Assembly: GCA_050015675.1 (NCBI GenBank)
Contig: JBEKAY010000004.1
Span: 67,045-131,044, forward strand
From: Fen-1298 sp050015675
GTDB lineage: Bacteria > Bacteroidota > Ignavibacteria > UBA10030
DNA length: 64,000 bases
Direction: 5' to 3'
Below are positions 1 to 8,226 of the stretch, piece after piece (position 1 is the stretch's first letter; every line of letters starts with the position of its first letter). The notes under the pieces are model-generated. The model was not told the origin of the DNA. It searched no databases and saw only the letters and a list, made by a program, of their open reading frames with translations. The position numbers and the translations under genes were made by a program.

Positions 1-2
1 TT

Positions 3-803
3 TCGATAAAGAAACAACCGCGTCTAGAGCACATTGCCTTCAATGTGAAAGATCCGGCAGCTGTTGCCAAGTGGTATTGCAATCATTTAGGAATTAAAAT
101 CGTGCGAAAAAGTCTGCCCCCTGCAAATACCCATTTCATCGGGGACACTTCGGGGTATATGACGTTCGAACTTTACAATAATCCGGATGTGCCGGTTCCC
201 GAGTATGTGTCATTCAGTCATATGTCGTTGCATCTGGCATTCATGGTCGATGACGTGAAAGCAATGCGTGATTCACTTCTTGCCGCAGGAGCGAAGCTGG
301 TAGAAGATGTAACTCTCACTCCAGCCGGAGACCAGGTACTTATGCTGCGCGATCCATGGGGATTAGCGATACAATTTGTAAAACGAATTTCGCCGATGCT
401 TGCTCCTGCAGGTATACGTCCGGAACACCTTGCACTGAATGTTTCAGATCCGCAAAGCATGACGAATTGGTATTGTGAAAATATTGGAATGAAGGTTATC
501 CGCAAAGGCACTCCGCCGACGTACACAACTTTCATTGCAGATTCCGGCAGTAATATGATGTTCGAATTGTTCATCAATAGCGGATATCCGCTACTTGATA
601 TGTCGAAGATAAATCCTTTGTCTTTCCATATTGCATTTGTCGTAAACGATGTGCGCTCAATCCGCAACAGATTAATTGCTGCTGGTGCAACACTTGTTGA
701 GGATATTAAAATAAGCGCAAGTGGTGATGAAATACTCATGCTACGTGATCCGTGGGGTGTTCCGATTCAATTTATTAAACGTGCTCAACCGATGTTGAAG
801 TAA
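3..803 (+). CDS. Tandem VOC (glyoxalase/bleomycin-resistance fold) protein, 5' end missing
   Basis: The frame is open to the left edge, so the true start lies outside the window; the GTG at 45 is only an internal codon. Two homologous halves of about 125 residues are seen, each starting with an EHxAxNV-type strand, followed by WYC..LG/IGMK.IRK and closing with LRDPWG..IQF.KR. That is the pattern of two fused vicinal-oxygen-chelate modules. VOC proteins include glyoxalases, dioxygenases and antibiotic-binding proteins, usually using a divalent metal. The substrate cannot be told from sequence. The second copy is complete and the gene ends in TAA before a shared terminator with the convergent rubrerythrin gene. 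Confidence 0.85.
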   Translation, partial: SIKKQPRLEHIAFNVKDPAAVAKWYCNHLGIKIVRKSLPPANTHFIGDTSGYMTFELYNNPDVPVPEYVSFSHMSLHLAFMVDDVKAMRDSLLAAGAKLVEDVTLTPAGDQVLMLRDPWGLAIQFVKRISPMLAPAGIRPEHLALNVSDPQSMTNWYCENIGMKVIRKGTPPTYTTFIADSGSNMMFELFINSGYPLLDMSKINPLSFHIAFVVNDVRSIRNRLIAAGATLVEDIKISASGDEILMLRDPWGVPIQFIKRAQPMLK

Positions 804-826
804 TAAAGTAAAATAAAAGTAAAACG

Positions 827-859
827 AACGCCAGATTCTAACAAGGATCTGGCGTTTTT
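827..859. terminator. Intrinsic terminator, probably bidirectional
   Basis: Perfect 10-bp stem AACGCCAGAT (827-836) with ATCTGGCGTT (847-856), 10-nt loop, followed by a T run. It sits between the convergent VOC and rubrerythrin genes. The minus strand also has T-rich sequence after the stem, so both genes may use it. Confidence 0.85.
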
Positions 860-881
860 ATGAGATGAAAAGGAAAGAGGT

Positions 882-1457
882 TTATTCGGTCTCTTCCACT
901 ACTTCAAAATATGATTCCGGATGTTCGCATGCCGGACATTTAGTAGGCGGAGTTTTTCCTTCGTGAATGTACCCGCAATTTCGGCATTTCCACCGGACAA
1001 CTTTTTCTTTCTTGAAAACAGTTCCGTCTGCCACCTGTTTTTGAAACTTGCGATAGCGTGCTTCGTGATGTTTTTCGACAAGTGCAATCGTGCGAAAAGC
1101 AAGTGCAATCTCAGAGAACCCTTCCTGTTTAGCGACTTCGGCAAAATGCGGATAGAGTTTTGTGTGTTCTTCCTGCTCTCCGTCTGCCGCAGCTTTCAGA
1201 TTATCTTTTGTCGTGCCGATGACTCCTGCTGGATACGATGCAGTGATTTCTACTGCTCCACCCTCAAGAAACTTAAAGAATCGTTTGGCATGCTCTTTTT
1301 CATTATCAGCAGTCTCTAAGAAGATTGCAGCTATCTGTTCGTATCCCTCTTTCTTCGCTTTGGAAGCAAAAAAAGTATAGCGGTTTCGTGCCTGGGATTC
1401 TCCGGCGAATGCCGCCAAGAGATTCTTTTCCGTTTGTGTTCCATGTAGACTCGGCAT
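882..1457 (-). CDS. Rubrerythrin
   Basis: A 191-residue cytoplasmic non-haem iron protein that reduces hydrogen peroxide in anaerobes and microaerophiles. The N-terminal ferritin-like four-helix domain carries the diiron ligands (EN.LLAAFAGESQARNRY near residue 10-25 and E..H pairs later). The C-terminal 40 residues form a rubredoxin-type Fe(Cys)4 site with CRNCG and CPAC. The start MPSLHG at 1457 is preferred over an upstream in-frame ATG at 1538, because AAGGAG lies 7 bases before it and family members begin here. It follows ychF on the same strand but is separated by a 239-bp repeat-rich gap, so it probably has its own promoter. Confidence 0.95.
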   Translation of the reverse strand: MPSLHGTQTEKNLLAAFAGESQARNRYTFFASKAKKEGYEQIAAIFLETADNEKEHAKRFFKFLEGGAVEITASYPAGVIGTTKDNLKAAADGEQEEHTKLYPHFAEVAKQEGFSEIALAFRTIALVEKHHEARYRKFQKQVADGTVFKKEKVVRWKCRNCGYIHEGKTPPTKCPACEHPESYFEVVEETE

Positions 1458-1528
1458 TTTATATCTCCTTTCAATGAATTGATAGTCATAATGTATAATT
1501 CGTGTTGCCTCTGACACAGAAAATATTG

Positions 1529-1650
1529 CCACGACCATCAGGTCGTGGAATTAATTTCTCAATAAAATCTAGGCTTTAGCCAAAACGATTCTCTATGCGG
1601 CTAAAGCCAGTACATGGTTCGCTCTAAACCACGACGTAAACGTCGTGGTT
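1529..1650. repeat. REP-like cluster of three perfect hairpins
   Basis: Three consecutive palindromes fill the gap between ychF and rubrerythrin. The first is CCACGACC-ATCA-GGTCGTGG (1529-1548). The second is GGCTTTAGCC (1572-1581) paired with GGCTAAAGCC (1599-1608). The third is AACCACGACG-TAAA-CGTCGTGGTT (1627-1650). The first and third share the CCACGAC core, which suggests one compound element with related ends. Such shapes fit REP/BIME or RAYT-mobilised elements, but no transposase is present in the window. Confidence 0.7.
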
Positions 1651-1696
1651 ATAAATCAATATACTTTACATAGGAGCGGTTAATTTCCGAATTACA

Positions 1697-2782
1697 TTAA
1701 CTATGTCGAATGGACATGATATCTCCATCTTTTACAATATATTCCTTTCCTTCGAGACGCCATTGTCCAAGTTCTCTTGTTTTAGCGAACGATCCTCCAG
1801 CTGCGATGAAGTGATCGTAGGAGACAACTTCCGCACGTATGAATTTTGAAAAGAAGTCGGAATGGATCACGCCAGCCGCTTCCTGTGCTGTCATTCCTTT
1901 TTTGATTGTCCAAGCACGGCATTCATCTTCGCCAACCGTGAAGAAGGATTGAAGTCCGAGTAAAGCGTACGCTTCGCGAATCAATGTATTAAGTGCGGAT
2001 TCTTTTATGCCGTATTCTTCCATGAAAACTTTTGCTTCATCATCCGCCAGCTCGGACAGTTCCATCTCAATCTTGCCGAAGAAAGAAACCACCTTCGTAT
2101 TCTTTCCTTCTTTCTTTTCGGCAACTTGCTTTACGAGAGTATCCATTTCGTTTCGCTGAGTCTCATCTAAATTCAACGCGATGAGCATAGGTTTAATGGA
2201 AAGGAGCTGGTAGGTTTTGAGCAGATGCAGCTCATCTTTTGTGAATGCGGTTTCGCGTAACGGTTTTTCTGATTCAAGTATCTGCTTGCATTTCTCCAAA
2301 ACCGGCAGTTCGCGCTTGGCAAGTTCATCCTGCATTTTCATAAGCTGTTTCTTAATCCTCTCAATGCGTGTTTCGACAAGAGACAAGTCGGAAAGGATAA
2401 ACTCCGTTTCAAACGCATCGAGATCCCGCAGAGCATTGATGGAACTGTCAGGATGGGGGACGGCCTCGTTTGCAAATAAGCGAACAACCTGCACAAGTGC
2501 ATCGTTTGTTTTTACATTTGAGAGAAAATTTGTGGAAAACTGTGTTGAGCCGGACTCGCCCTTCTTCAATCCCACTACATCGACAAATTCGATCGTTGCA
2601 TGTACGGTGCTTTTAGGAAGAAAGATTTCAGAGCATTTGTCCAGCCGGATATCAGGAATTTTCACAACGGCGTGGTGAGCTTCTGCCTTAGCAAGGGCCG
2701 TCGGGTCAATATGGGTTTTCGTGATGGTTTGAAACAATGTGGATTTCCCACAGAACGGAATACCGACAATTCCAATTTGCAT
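1697..2782 (-). CDS. ychF: YchF/OLA1-family P-loop ATPase
   Basis: 361 residues, the normal length for this universal Obg-related family, which hydrolyses ATP rather than GTP and acts at the ribosome and in redox stress. The P-loop GIPFCGKST lies at residues 7-15, where the usual form is GxPNVGKST. Switch motif DVVGL follows near residue 68. The nucleotide-specificity motif NLDE sits near residue 200 instead of NKxD, which fits ATP preference. A coiled-coil insertion lies around residues 130-180. The C-terminal 85 residues form a TGS domain ending in the KDGD.M strand. Start ATG at 2782. The 258-bp gap upstream holds no convincing gene. Confidence 0.93.
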   Translation of the reverse strand: MQIGIVGIPFCGKSTLFQTITKTHIDPTALAKAEAHHAVVKIPDIRLDKCSEIFLPKSTVHATIEFVDVVGLKKGESGSTQFSTNFLSNVKTNDALVQVVRLFANEAVPHPDSSINALRDLDAFETEFILSDLSLVETRIERIKKQLMKMQDELAKRELPVLEKCKQILESEKPLRETAFTKDELHLLKTYQLLSIKPMLIALNLDETQRNEMDTLVKQVAEKKEGKNTKVVSFFGKIEMELSELADDEAKVFMEEYGIKESALNTLIREAYALLGLQSFFTVGEDECRAWTIKKGMTAQEAAGVIHSDFFSKFIRAEVVSYDHFIAAGGSFAKTRELGQWRLEGKEYIVKDGDIMSIRHS

Positions 2783-3040
2783 AAGAGAACTTTCAAAGTG
2801 GTTAAAATGGTTGGAATAATATACGATAAAATTTGAAAGGAGAAAGCAAATGATTCAAGGAGAAGGGGTAAAGAGTGGTTGGAGTGCGGACACCTGGTTT
2901 TTGACACCGAAATACATTCTGAAAAGCATATTGTCTTTTGATGGTGTCCGATGTGCTTGTTCAAGATTCATAGAAAAGATTCAAGATAAAGGTACAGTGG
3001 CACAAATTGCTATTAACCGAGAAGGAAAATCATTAGTCAT

Positions 3041-4585
3041 CTAGTGCTCGGAAGGTACATCGCTTCTGATAAGCTTTTGAAATTCAGGATCATCAGTCAG
3101 GGAACTCAACTCAAACATCTGCTTGAGCATAGTAGCCAGAGCATGTGCACTCAGACCGACATCACGCGCTTGGCCTAACTCACGAATCGACTCATCTTTG
3201 TCTCCCATGCGTATGAGACAGCGAGCAAGGCAAATATGGGACCAGACCGCATGGGGCTGTAATTCTGCAGAAAACGCGAAGAAATTCTTTGCAATTCGCA
3301 AATCGTTTGCTTCCAAAGCAGATTGTCCTAATTCGATCAGGTTTGCGAATATATTGCCGCGAACCCGTTCAAAAACCCGATGCCTCTCCGGCTGATCTTC
3401 ATCTTCTAGATTTTTACGTAGCTGATGAATGGCATCTCGAACTTGGATTTGCAATTTCCCTTCATAGTCATTCAATTGTTCATTGGTAAACCACTTTGGT
3501 CTCGGTTTACGCAAACTTTCAATTAAGTTGAATATTTTATTCTGTAATCTGTTTTGCTCATCGAGTTCCCTTTCCTCACATTCCTGTCCATCATTTACCG
3601 CGGCACTCTTCTTAAGCATCGCACCGTGCTCGTCGATCTGTTTCGTGTCTGTGAGTCCTTGGAACAGGCTCGAGGCTTCACTGTAATTTTGCCATGCGAA
3701 GTAGGTACTCCCCGAATCCTCCAATGTCTGTGCCCGCTGCATTGTCTTTGCAAATTCGACAGCAATAAATTGTTCGTCGCGAGGCAGCCGTCCATTTTTT
3801 ATGGCAACAAGTTGCATCCAGGCGAAAGCTTCCAGCCAAATATCTTTGGGCCCCCACTGATGCGGACCATCGAAACGTCTTAAGAAATGCAAGCGCCCAA
3901 TTGATTCAAGCGTTTTGTCAAGATTTACCATCTCGTTGTAATTGAAATCCGTTAACCCTACTATAGAAAAAACCGCGAATCGCTCCTTCGAGGTCGGAGG
4001 AAAATCTGTTCCAAATCCTGCCGCATCCAGGATCACGCCTTGTACGCATTGGCACCTTTGTGCTAATAGTGCTGCCACTCGTGCACCGCCGGAACAGCCG
4101 GCGAAGAATATGCAATTATCCTCGATTGACATCCGGGTATGCGTATCCTTCCATATGGCCCGTGCAGCCTTTAATTGCGGTTCCCATGGACCATTGCGTG
4201 AATTATTTGAGGAAACAATGATAAACCCATAGTGCTCTGCAGCTTCTTGCATTAACTCGATCGGGATGTGACCGCGCGCCCCAGGATCGAAGATATAGAC
4301 GATAGGCCATCGTTTTTCAGGCGAGTATTGCAAGGGAATATAGAAAGCATAACTCTGTTGAGGTTCCTCTTTGCATTTCATCGAATCTATGATCGCACCG
4401 CATCGCAATTTCTGTATCATATCCTCTGGAGCGTTGATTAGAGTCTCAACAGAACAATTCTCACTATATGTTATCAAGGATCGAGAAACCAGTAATTGCA
4501 CAGAACTAATAACAAATAAAATAATAAGGAATAATAGAGAGAGTGGGTTGGTTCTTTGCATCATGAATTTTTTGAGAACCTTCAT
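3041..4585 (-). CDS. Membrane-anchored alpha/beta-hydrolase-like protein with C-terminal TPR region
   Basis: 514 residues from the ATG at 4585; MM at 4564/4561 is another possible start, and the frame reaches 4696 with an unlikely N-terminus. No Shine-Dalgarno motif decides. Residues about 14-34 form one hydrophobic signal-anchor. Residues 75-260 look like an esterase fold: YIPLQYSP, IVYIFDPGARG, the nucleophile elbow GCSGGA with Ser near residue 165, and a late His in GPHQWGP near 242. The C-terminal part is helical with TPR-like A/L/Y spacing. A periplasmic esterase or peptidase-like role is inference; the substrate is unknown. A long acidic linker separates the parts. Confidence 0.7.
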   Translation of the reverse strand: MKVLKKFMMQRTNPLSLLFLIILFVISSVQLLVSRSLITYSENCSVETLINAPEDMIQKLRCGAIIDSMKCKEEPQQSYAFYIPLQYSPEKRWPIVYIFDPGARGHIPIELMQEAAEHYGFIIVSSNNSRNGPWEPQLKAARAIWKDTHTRMSIEDNCIFFAGCSGGARVAALLAQRCQCVQGVILDAAGFGTDFPPTSKERFAVFSIVGLTDFNYNEMVNLDKTLESIGRLHFLRRFDGPHQWGPKDIWLEAFAWMQLVAIKNGRLPRDEQFIAVEFAKTMQRAQTLEDSGSTYFAWQNYSEASSLFQGLTDTKQIDEHGAMLKKSAAVNDGQECEERELDEQNRLQNKIFNLIESLRKPRPKWFTNEQLNDYEGKLQIQVRDAIHQLRKNLEDEDQPERHRVFERVRGNIFANLIELGQSALEANDLRIAKNFFAFSAELQPHAVWSHICLARCLIRMGDKDESIRELGQARDVGLSAHALATMLKQMFELSSLTDDPEFQKLIRSDVPSEH

Positions 4586-4838
4586 AATTCTATTTATGAT
4601 AGTATTGTGACTGAAATTAGAATTAATTAGAGAGAAATACAATCGAGATATATTCGAGGATAAGGTTTTAATAGAATTGAGATCTACTGATGACAATTTT
4701 CATTTTATGCATACCCGGAATGAATTATTGTGATTGGAATTCCATATGACTATATTTTGGGCAAATAACACGAAATTCAATATCTGCCATTTCAGCGGAC
4801 ACTATGAGATATTTAAATAGGAAGGAAACAGCAAGCTC

Positions 4839-4997
4839 ATGAAAGATGATAAACCACTTCTGGTACGATGTCCCAATTGCAAACAAATACACGAACCGGA
4901 TTTTAATGAAACCACGCGCCGTTATGCGTGTCCTATTTGTTCCGCCCCGCTCGATGCTCAAGTCATCATCGAAAAAAAGAAACGCGGGTTGAAGTAA
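4839..4997 (+). CDS. 52-residue zinc-ribbon protein
   Basis: A short reading frame with two CxxC knuckles: CPNC at residues 11-14 and CPIC at 31-34, 16 residues apart, followed by a lysine-rich tail EKKKRG. This spacing is that of a single zinc ribbon binding one Zn ion. GGAAGG lies 12 bases upstream of the ATG. It is transcribed divergently from the hydrolase/TPR gene and converges on pntB. Function unknown; such mini zinc ribbons often bind RNA, DNA or protein, which is only a guess here. Confidence 0.7.
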   Translation: MKDDKPLLVRCPNCKQIHEPDFNETTRRYACPICSAPLDAQVIIEKKKRGLK

Positions 4998-5010
4998 TCA
5001 ATTAGGAAGG

Positions 5011-5051
5011 AAAAAAAATACCTCTCCGACCGCTTATAGCGATCGGAGAGG
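5011..5051 (-). terminator. Intrinsic terminator of the pnt operon
   Basis: CCTCTCCGA (5021-5029) pairs with TCGGAGAGG (5043-5051), with an inner CGCT/AGCG helix. Read on the minus strand the stem is followed by a run of eight T (plus-strand A run 5011-5018), placed just after pntB. Confidence 0.9.
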
Positions 5052-5066
5052 TTCATAGTGAGAGTC

Positions 5067-6443
5067 TTATGTCTTCTTAAACTCTGCAATCAATTGCTGC
5101 AAAACATTCTTTGCATCACCGAATAACATCTTGGTATTTTCCTGGTAGAAGAGCGGATTCTCGATACCGGCAAATCCGGTTGCCATTGAGCGCTTCATGA
5201 CAATCACTGTCCGTGCTTTATCGACATCAATAATCGGCATCCCGTAGATCGGGCTTCCTTTTTCTGTGCGCGCAGCAGGATTGACAACGTCATTTGCACC
5301 AATCACAATAGCAACATCGACCGTATCCATCGTCGGATTGATCACTTCCATCTCTTGCAATTGATCGTAGGATACATTTGCTTCAGCAAGAAGGACATTC
5401 ATGTGTCCGGGCATTCGTCCTGCAACAGGGTGAATAGCATATTCAACTTTCGTTCCGCGTTTTTCCAGTTCATCACTCAATTCGTGTACTGCATGCTGTG
5501 CTTGCGCCACTGCCATTCCATATCCTGGAACGATAACCACACGGTCTGCTTGTTCAAGAATAAATTTTGCATCTTCTACATTAATTTTTGTGATAGGCCG
5601 GTCTTCATGGAGTGTCGATGTGTCAACTTGTGCAGAACCGACAGCACCAAAGAGTACGTTTGCGAATGACCGGTTCATCGCTTTGCTCATAATGATGGAA
5701 AGAATAAATCCTGATGATCCATCCAATGAACCGGCGATGATCAGCACTTTGTTGTTGATGGCAAATCCCGTCGCTGCAGCGGCAAGTCCGGCATACGAAT
5801 TCATCAGCGATAAAACCACCGGCATATCTGCTCCTCCAATAGGCATAACAATAAAAATGCCGATCAGAAATGAGAGTGCAATCATTGCGCCGAAGACGAG
5901 AGCATTTTGAGGGAAGAAAAGGAGATAGACGAACATTCCAATTGTTATAAAGAAGAGCGAGATGTTAACGAAGTTTTGACCTTTGTATGTCATAGGTTCG
6001 CTTCTCAACACTCCCTGCAGTTTTCCGAATGCCATCAAACTGCCTGTAACCGTAAGCGAACCGAAGAGCACTTCAAATCCTAACGCTCCCATAAGTCCGC
6101 TGGTAATTTCAGATCCCTTAACGACGAATTCATTTATGCCGACAAGTACTGCGGCAAGGGCGCCGAAGGCATGCGAGATTGCGATTCGTTGAGGCATTGC
6201 TGTCATCGGCATGAAGATTGCCATTGCGGTGCCGATCACTGAACCAATCACAAGACCGATGAGTATCCATTGCCATGTCACAATATTTTGACCGAGCAAT
6301 GTCCCGACGACTGCCATCAACATGCCAATTTCTGCATAATGCATACCGCGGCGCGCGGATTCTGGATGACCGAGTCCCTTCAATCCCATGATAAAGAGGA
6401 CGGAAGCGATGATGTATGTAATTTCGAGCGGATAGTTAATCAT
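5067..6443 (-). CDS. pntB: NAD(P) transhydrogenase subunit beta
   Basis: 458 residues, usual length. PntB supplies most of the membrane proton channel (domain II) and the NADP(H)-binding domain III of the proton-translocating transhydrogenase, which makes NADPH from NADH using proton-motive force. The N-terminal 260 residues hold about eight hydrophobic segments. Domain III starts near residue 300 with VIVPGYGMAVAQAQ, then HPVAGRMPGHMNVLLAEA and VIGANDVVNPAA, all diagnostic. The start overlaps the end of pntAB by four bases (ATGA), implying translational coupling. Third gene of the operon, with its own terminator. Confidence 0.97.
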   Translation of the reverse strand: MINYPLEITYIIASVLFIMGLKGLGHPESARRGMHYAEIGMLMAVVGTLLGQNIVTWQWILIGLVIGSVIGTAMAIFMPMTAMPQRIAISHAFGALAAVLVGINEFVVKGSEITSGLMGALGFEVLFGSLTVTGSLMAFGKLQGVLRSEPMTYKGQNFVNISLFFITIGMFVYLLFFPQNALVFGAMIALSFLIGIFIVMPIGGADMPVVLSLMNSYAGLAAAATGFAINNKVLIIAGSLDGSSGFILSIIMSKAMNRSFANVLFGAVGSAQVDTSTLHEDRPITKINVEDAKFILEQADRVVIVPGYGMAVAQAQHAVHELSDELEKRGTKVEYAIHPVAGRMPGHMNVLLAEANVSYDQLQEMEVINPTMDTVDVAIVIGANDVVNPAARTEKGSPIYGMPIIDVDKARTVIVMKRSMATGFAGIENPLFYQENTKMLFGDAKNVLQQLIAEFKKT

Positions 6444-6730
6444 TGCTGTTTCCGCTCCTTCCGTTTGAACATTTTCAACATTCGTTCGGTGATCATAAAT
6501 CCGCCAACGACGTTGATCGTAGCGGCTGTCACGGCGACGAGTCCGAGCATTTGACTGACAAACTGATCGCTTCCAGCGGCGACGAGCGAACCGACGAGCG
6601 AAATTCCGGAGATAGCATTGGTTGCGGACATCAACGGCGTATGCAGTGTCGGTGTCACGCGTTTGATAACCTCAAAGCCTACGAACCCGGCAAGGATGAG
6701 TATATAGAATGATTCAATGAGGGGGAACAT
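6440..6730 (-). CDS. pntAB: NAD(P) transhydrogenase subunit alpha part 2
   Basis: 96-residue membrane protein with three hydrophobic segments (about residues 7-25, 35-55, 57-80) and the conserved TPLMSATNAISGI near residue 30-42. It corresponds to the C-terminal membrane part of the single-chain PntA of E. coli and contributes to the proton channel. Split alpha subunits are common in bacteria. It starts 6 bases after pntAA and overlaps pntB by 4 bases. Confidence 0.95.
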   Translation of the reverse strand: MFPLIESFYILILAGFVGFEVIKRVTPTLHTPLMSATNAISGISLVGSLVAAGSDQFVSQMLGLVAVTAATINVVGGFMITERMLKMFKRKERKQQ

Positions 6731-6736
6731 AACGTG

Positions 6737-7888
6737 TTATCCTTTGTGAGATTTCTTTTCTTTAGTGTGTGGCGCAAAATTGGGATGTACTATAGCACCA
6801 CCGTGTGTAATCAAACATCCCTTGATGATATCGTCGTCGAGCTTTAGTTCAAATTCCTTTTTCTCTTTATTCCAAAACTCATCAAGGAGATTTGTGAGAT
6901 TGTTGGCATACATTTGACTGGCATTCATTGCCACGCGAGCCGGCATATTTGCCAAGCCGATAATCTTGACGCCGTTTTTGTCGATGATTTTATCGAGAAT
7001 TGCACCTTCAACGTTCCCGCCTGTTTCAATGGCGAGATCGATAACAACGGAACCCGGCTTCATTGCTGCAATCATATCTTTCGTAACTATGACTGGAGCT
7101 TTACGCCCGAAGACTTGTGCTGTCGTAATGACAATATCTGACTGTGCGCAATATTGTTTCATAACGTCTCGCTGCTTTTTCAACTGCTCTTTCGTTAATG
7201 CTTTCGCATATCCTTGAGCAGTTTGTCCGGTTTCACCGAGGTCGACTTCAACAAATTTAGCACCGAGCGAAAGAACATCGTTTTTTGCAATAGGACGGGT
7301 GTCGAACGCATCTACTTTTGCACCGAGACGCCGCGCAGTTGCAATCGCTTGCAATCCTGCGACGCCAGCGCCGATGATAAACACTTTCGATGGTTGTAAT
7401 GTGCCGGCAGGTGTCATCATCATCGGAAAAATCTTGTGCAAATTATCTGCTGCGAGAATCACCGCGGCATATCCCGCAAGACTTGCCTGCGAACTCAACG
7501 CGTCCATTTTCTGTGCGCGTGTCGAGCGCGGAATCATTTCTATCGATATTGCAGAAATTTTCTGTTTCGCAAGAGCTGCAAGAAGTTTGGGTTTGTTAAA
7601 TGGATCGAGATAACTGACTTGAATCGCTCCCTCTTTCAGAGAGGATACTTCTTTTACATCAGGTTTGCGCAAGCGTAAGATGATATTTCCTGACGCCAGA
7701 AGTTTTTTACGATTCTTCTCGATGGAGGCGCCGGCTTTTTTATAATCTTCATCTGAAATGCCAAGTGCAGCGCCGAGTCCGGATTCGATGATAATCTTTG
7801 CGCCTTTTTTAACAAGCTTATCAACGTTCTGCGGTAGCATCGCGACACGCAGCTCGGATGAAGTTTCTTTTGGAATTATTATCTTCAT
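6737..7888 (-). CDS. pntAA: NAD(P) transhydrogenase subunit alpha part 1 (NAD-binding)
   Basis: 383 residues, cytoplasmic domain I that binds NAD(H). Visible motifs: N-terminal IIPKETSSELRVAMLP, the Rossmann loop VFIIGAGVAGLQAIATARRLGA near residue 168-190, the mobile-loop region after KALTKEQLKKQRD, and the alanine-dehydrogenase-like LANMPARVAMNASQMYANN. The protein resembles alanine dehydrogenase, but the following pntAB and pntB settle the assignment. First gene of the operon; the 338-bp gap upstream should hold the promoter, though no confident -35/-10 pair was found. Confidence 0.96.
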   Translation of the reverse strand: MKIIIPKETSSELRVAMLPQNVDKLVKKGAKIIIESGLGAALGISDEDYKKAGASIEKNRKKLLASGNIILRLRKPDVKEVSSLKEGAIQVSYLDPFNKPKLLAALAKQKISAISIEMIPRSTRAQKMDALSSQASLAGYAAVILAADNLHKIFPMMMTPAGTLQPSKVFIIGAGVAGLQAIATARRLGAKVDAFDTRPIAKNDVLSLGAKFVEVDLGETGQTAQGYAKALTKEQLKKQRDVMKQYCAQSDIVITTAQVFGRKAPVIVTKDMIAAMKPGSVVIDLAIETGGNVEGAILDKIIDKNGVKIIGLANMPARVAMNASQMYANNLTNLLDEFWNKEKKEFELKLDDDIIKGCLITHGGAIVHPNFAPHTKEKKSHKG

Positions 7889-8226
7889 AGTTTATTCTTC
7901 TTTGATTTTTGGATATAGCAAATTCCGAAAATTTTGCTTGAAAATCTACTATTTTAGCCACTGTGCTTAGAATGAACGCATTTTATGAGGGTAAACGAGT
8001 AATCTTAATGGTCCATAATTTTGAATAGGTGAAGAGTAATGATGAAAAAAAAACTTCTCTATTACTAGTGAGAACCTTGGTTAGTGTCATTTCGAATATG
8101 TATTATTGCATTTTATGGAATGTGTTGTATGTAAAATATTTTATGACTGCACTCCACTCTCCCCCTCATAGGGGGAGATTTAGAGGGGATCATAATACAA
8201 GATCACTTTTTGGAAACGGTACCAGT
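7889..8226. other. Intergenic gap of 338 bp, non-coding
   Basis: AT-rich spacer between the end of the SpoU methyltransferase gene and the start of pntAA, both on the minus strand. It must hold the pnt promoter. Apart from the C/G-block hairpin at 8158-8178, no gene, tRNA or further structured element is visible. Short open frames on the plus strand have no ribosome-binding site or family resemblance. Confidence 0.6.
8158..8178. repeat. C/G-block hairpin
   Basis: TCTCCCCCT (8158-8166) pairs perfectly with AGGGGGAGA (8170-8178) across a 3-nt CAT loop. A further AGAGGGG follows at 8182-8188 and could compete for the C block. No T run follows, so it is not a clear terminator. It looks like a dispersed palindromic repeat. 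Confidence 0.5.

Noticed and set aside
882..1538. Longer rubrerythrin start at 1538
   Set aside because: The extra 27 residues are not family-like and the strong AAGGAG site supports 1457.
2850..3044. 64-residue plus-strand frame with an AGGAG-like site in the ychF upstream gap
   Set aside because: No family resemblance, Cys/Ser/Lys mix without pattern, and it runs into the convergent hydrolase gene; the purine-rich stretch explains the apparent ribosome site.
7889..8226. Search for a tRNA, small RNA or promoter pair in the largest gap
   Set aside because: No cloverleaf and no convincing -35/-10 pair on the minus strand; only the C/G hairpin is clear.
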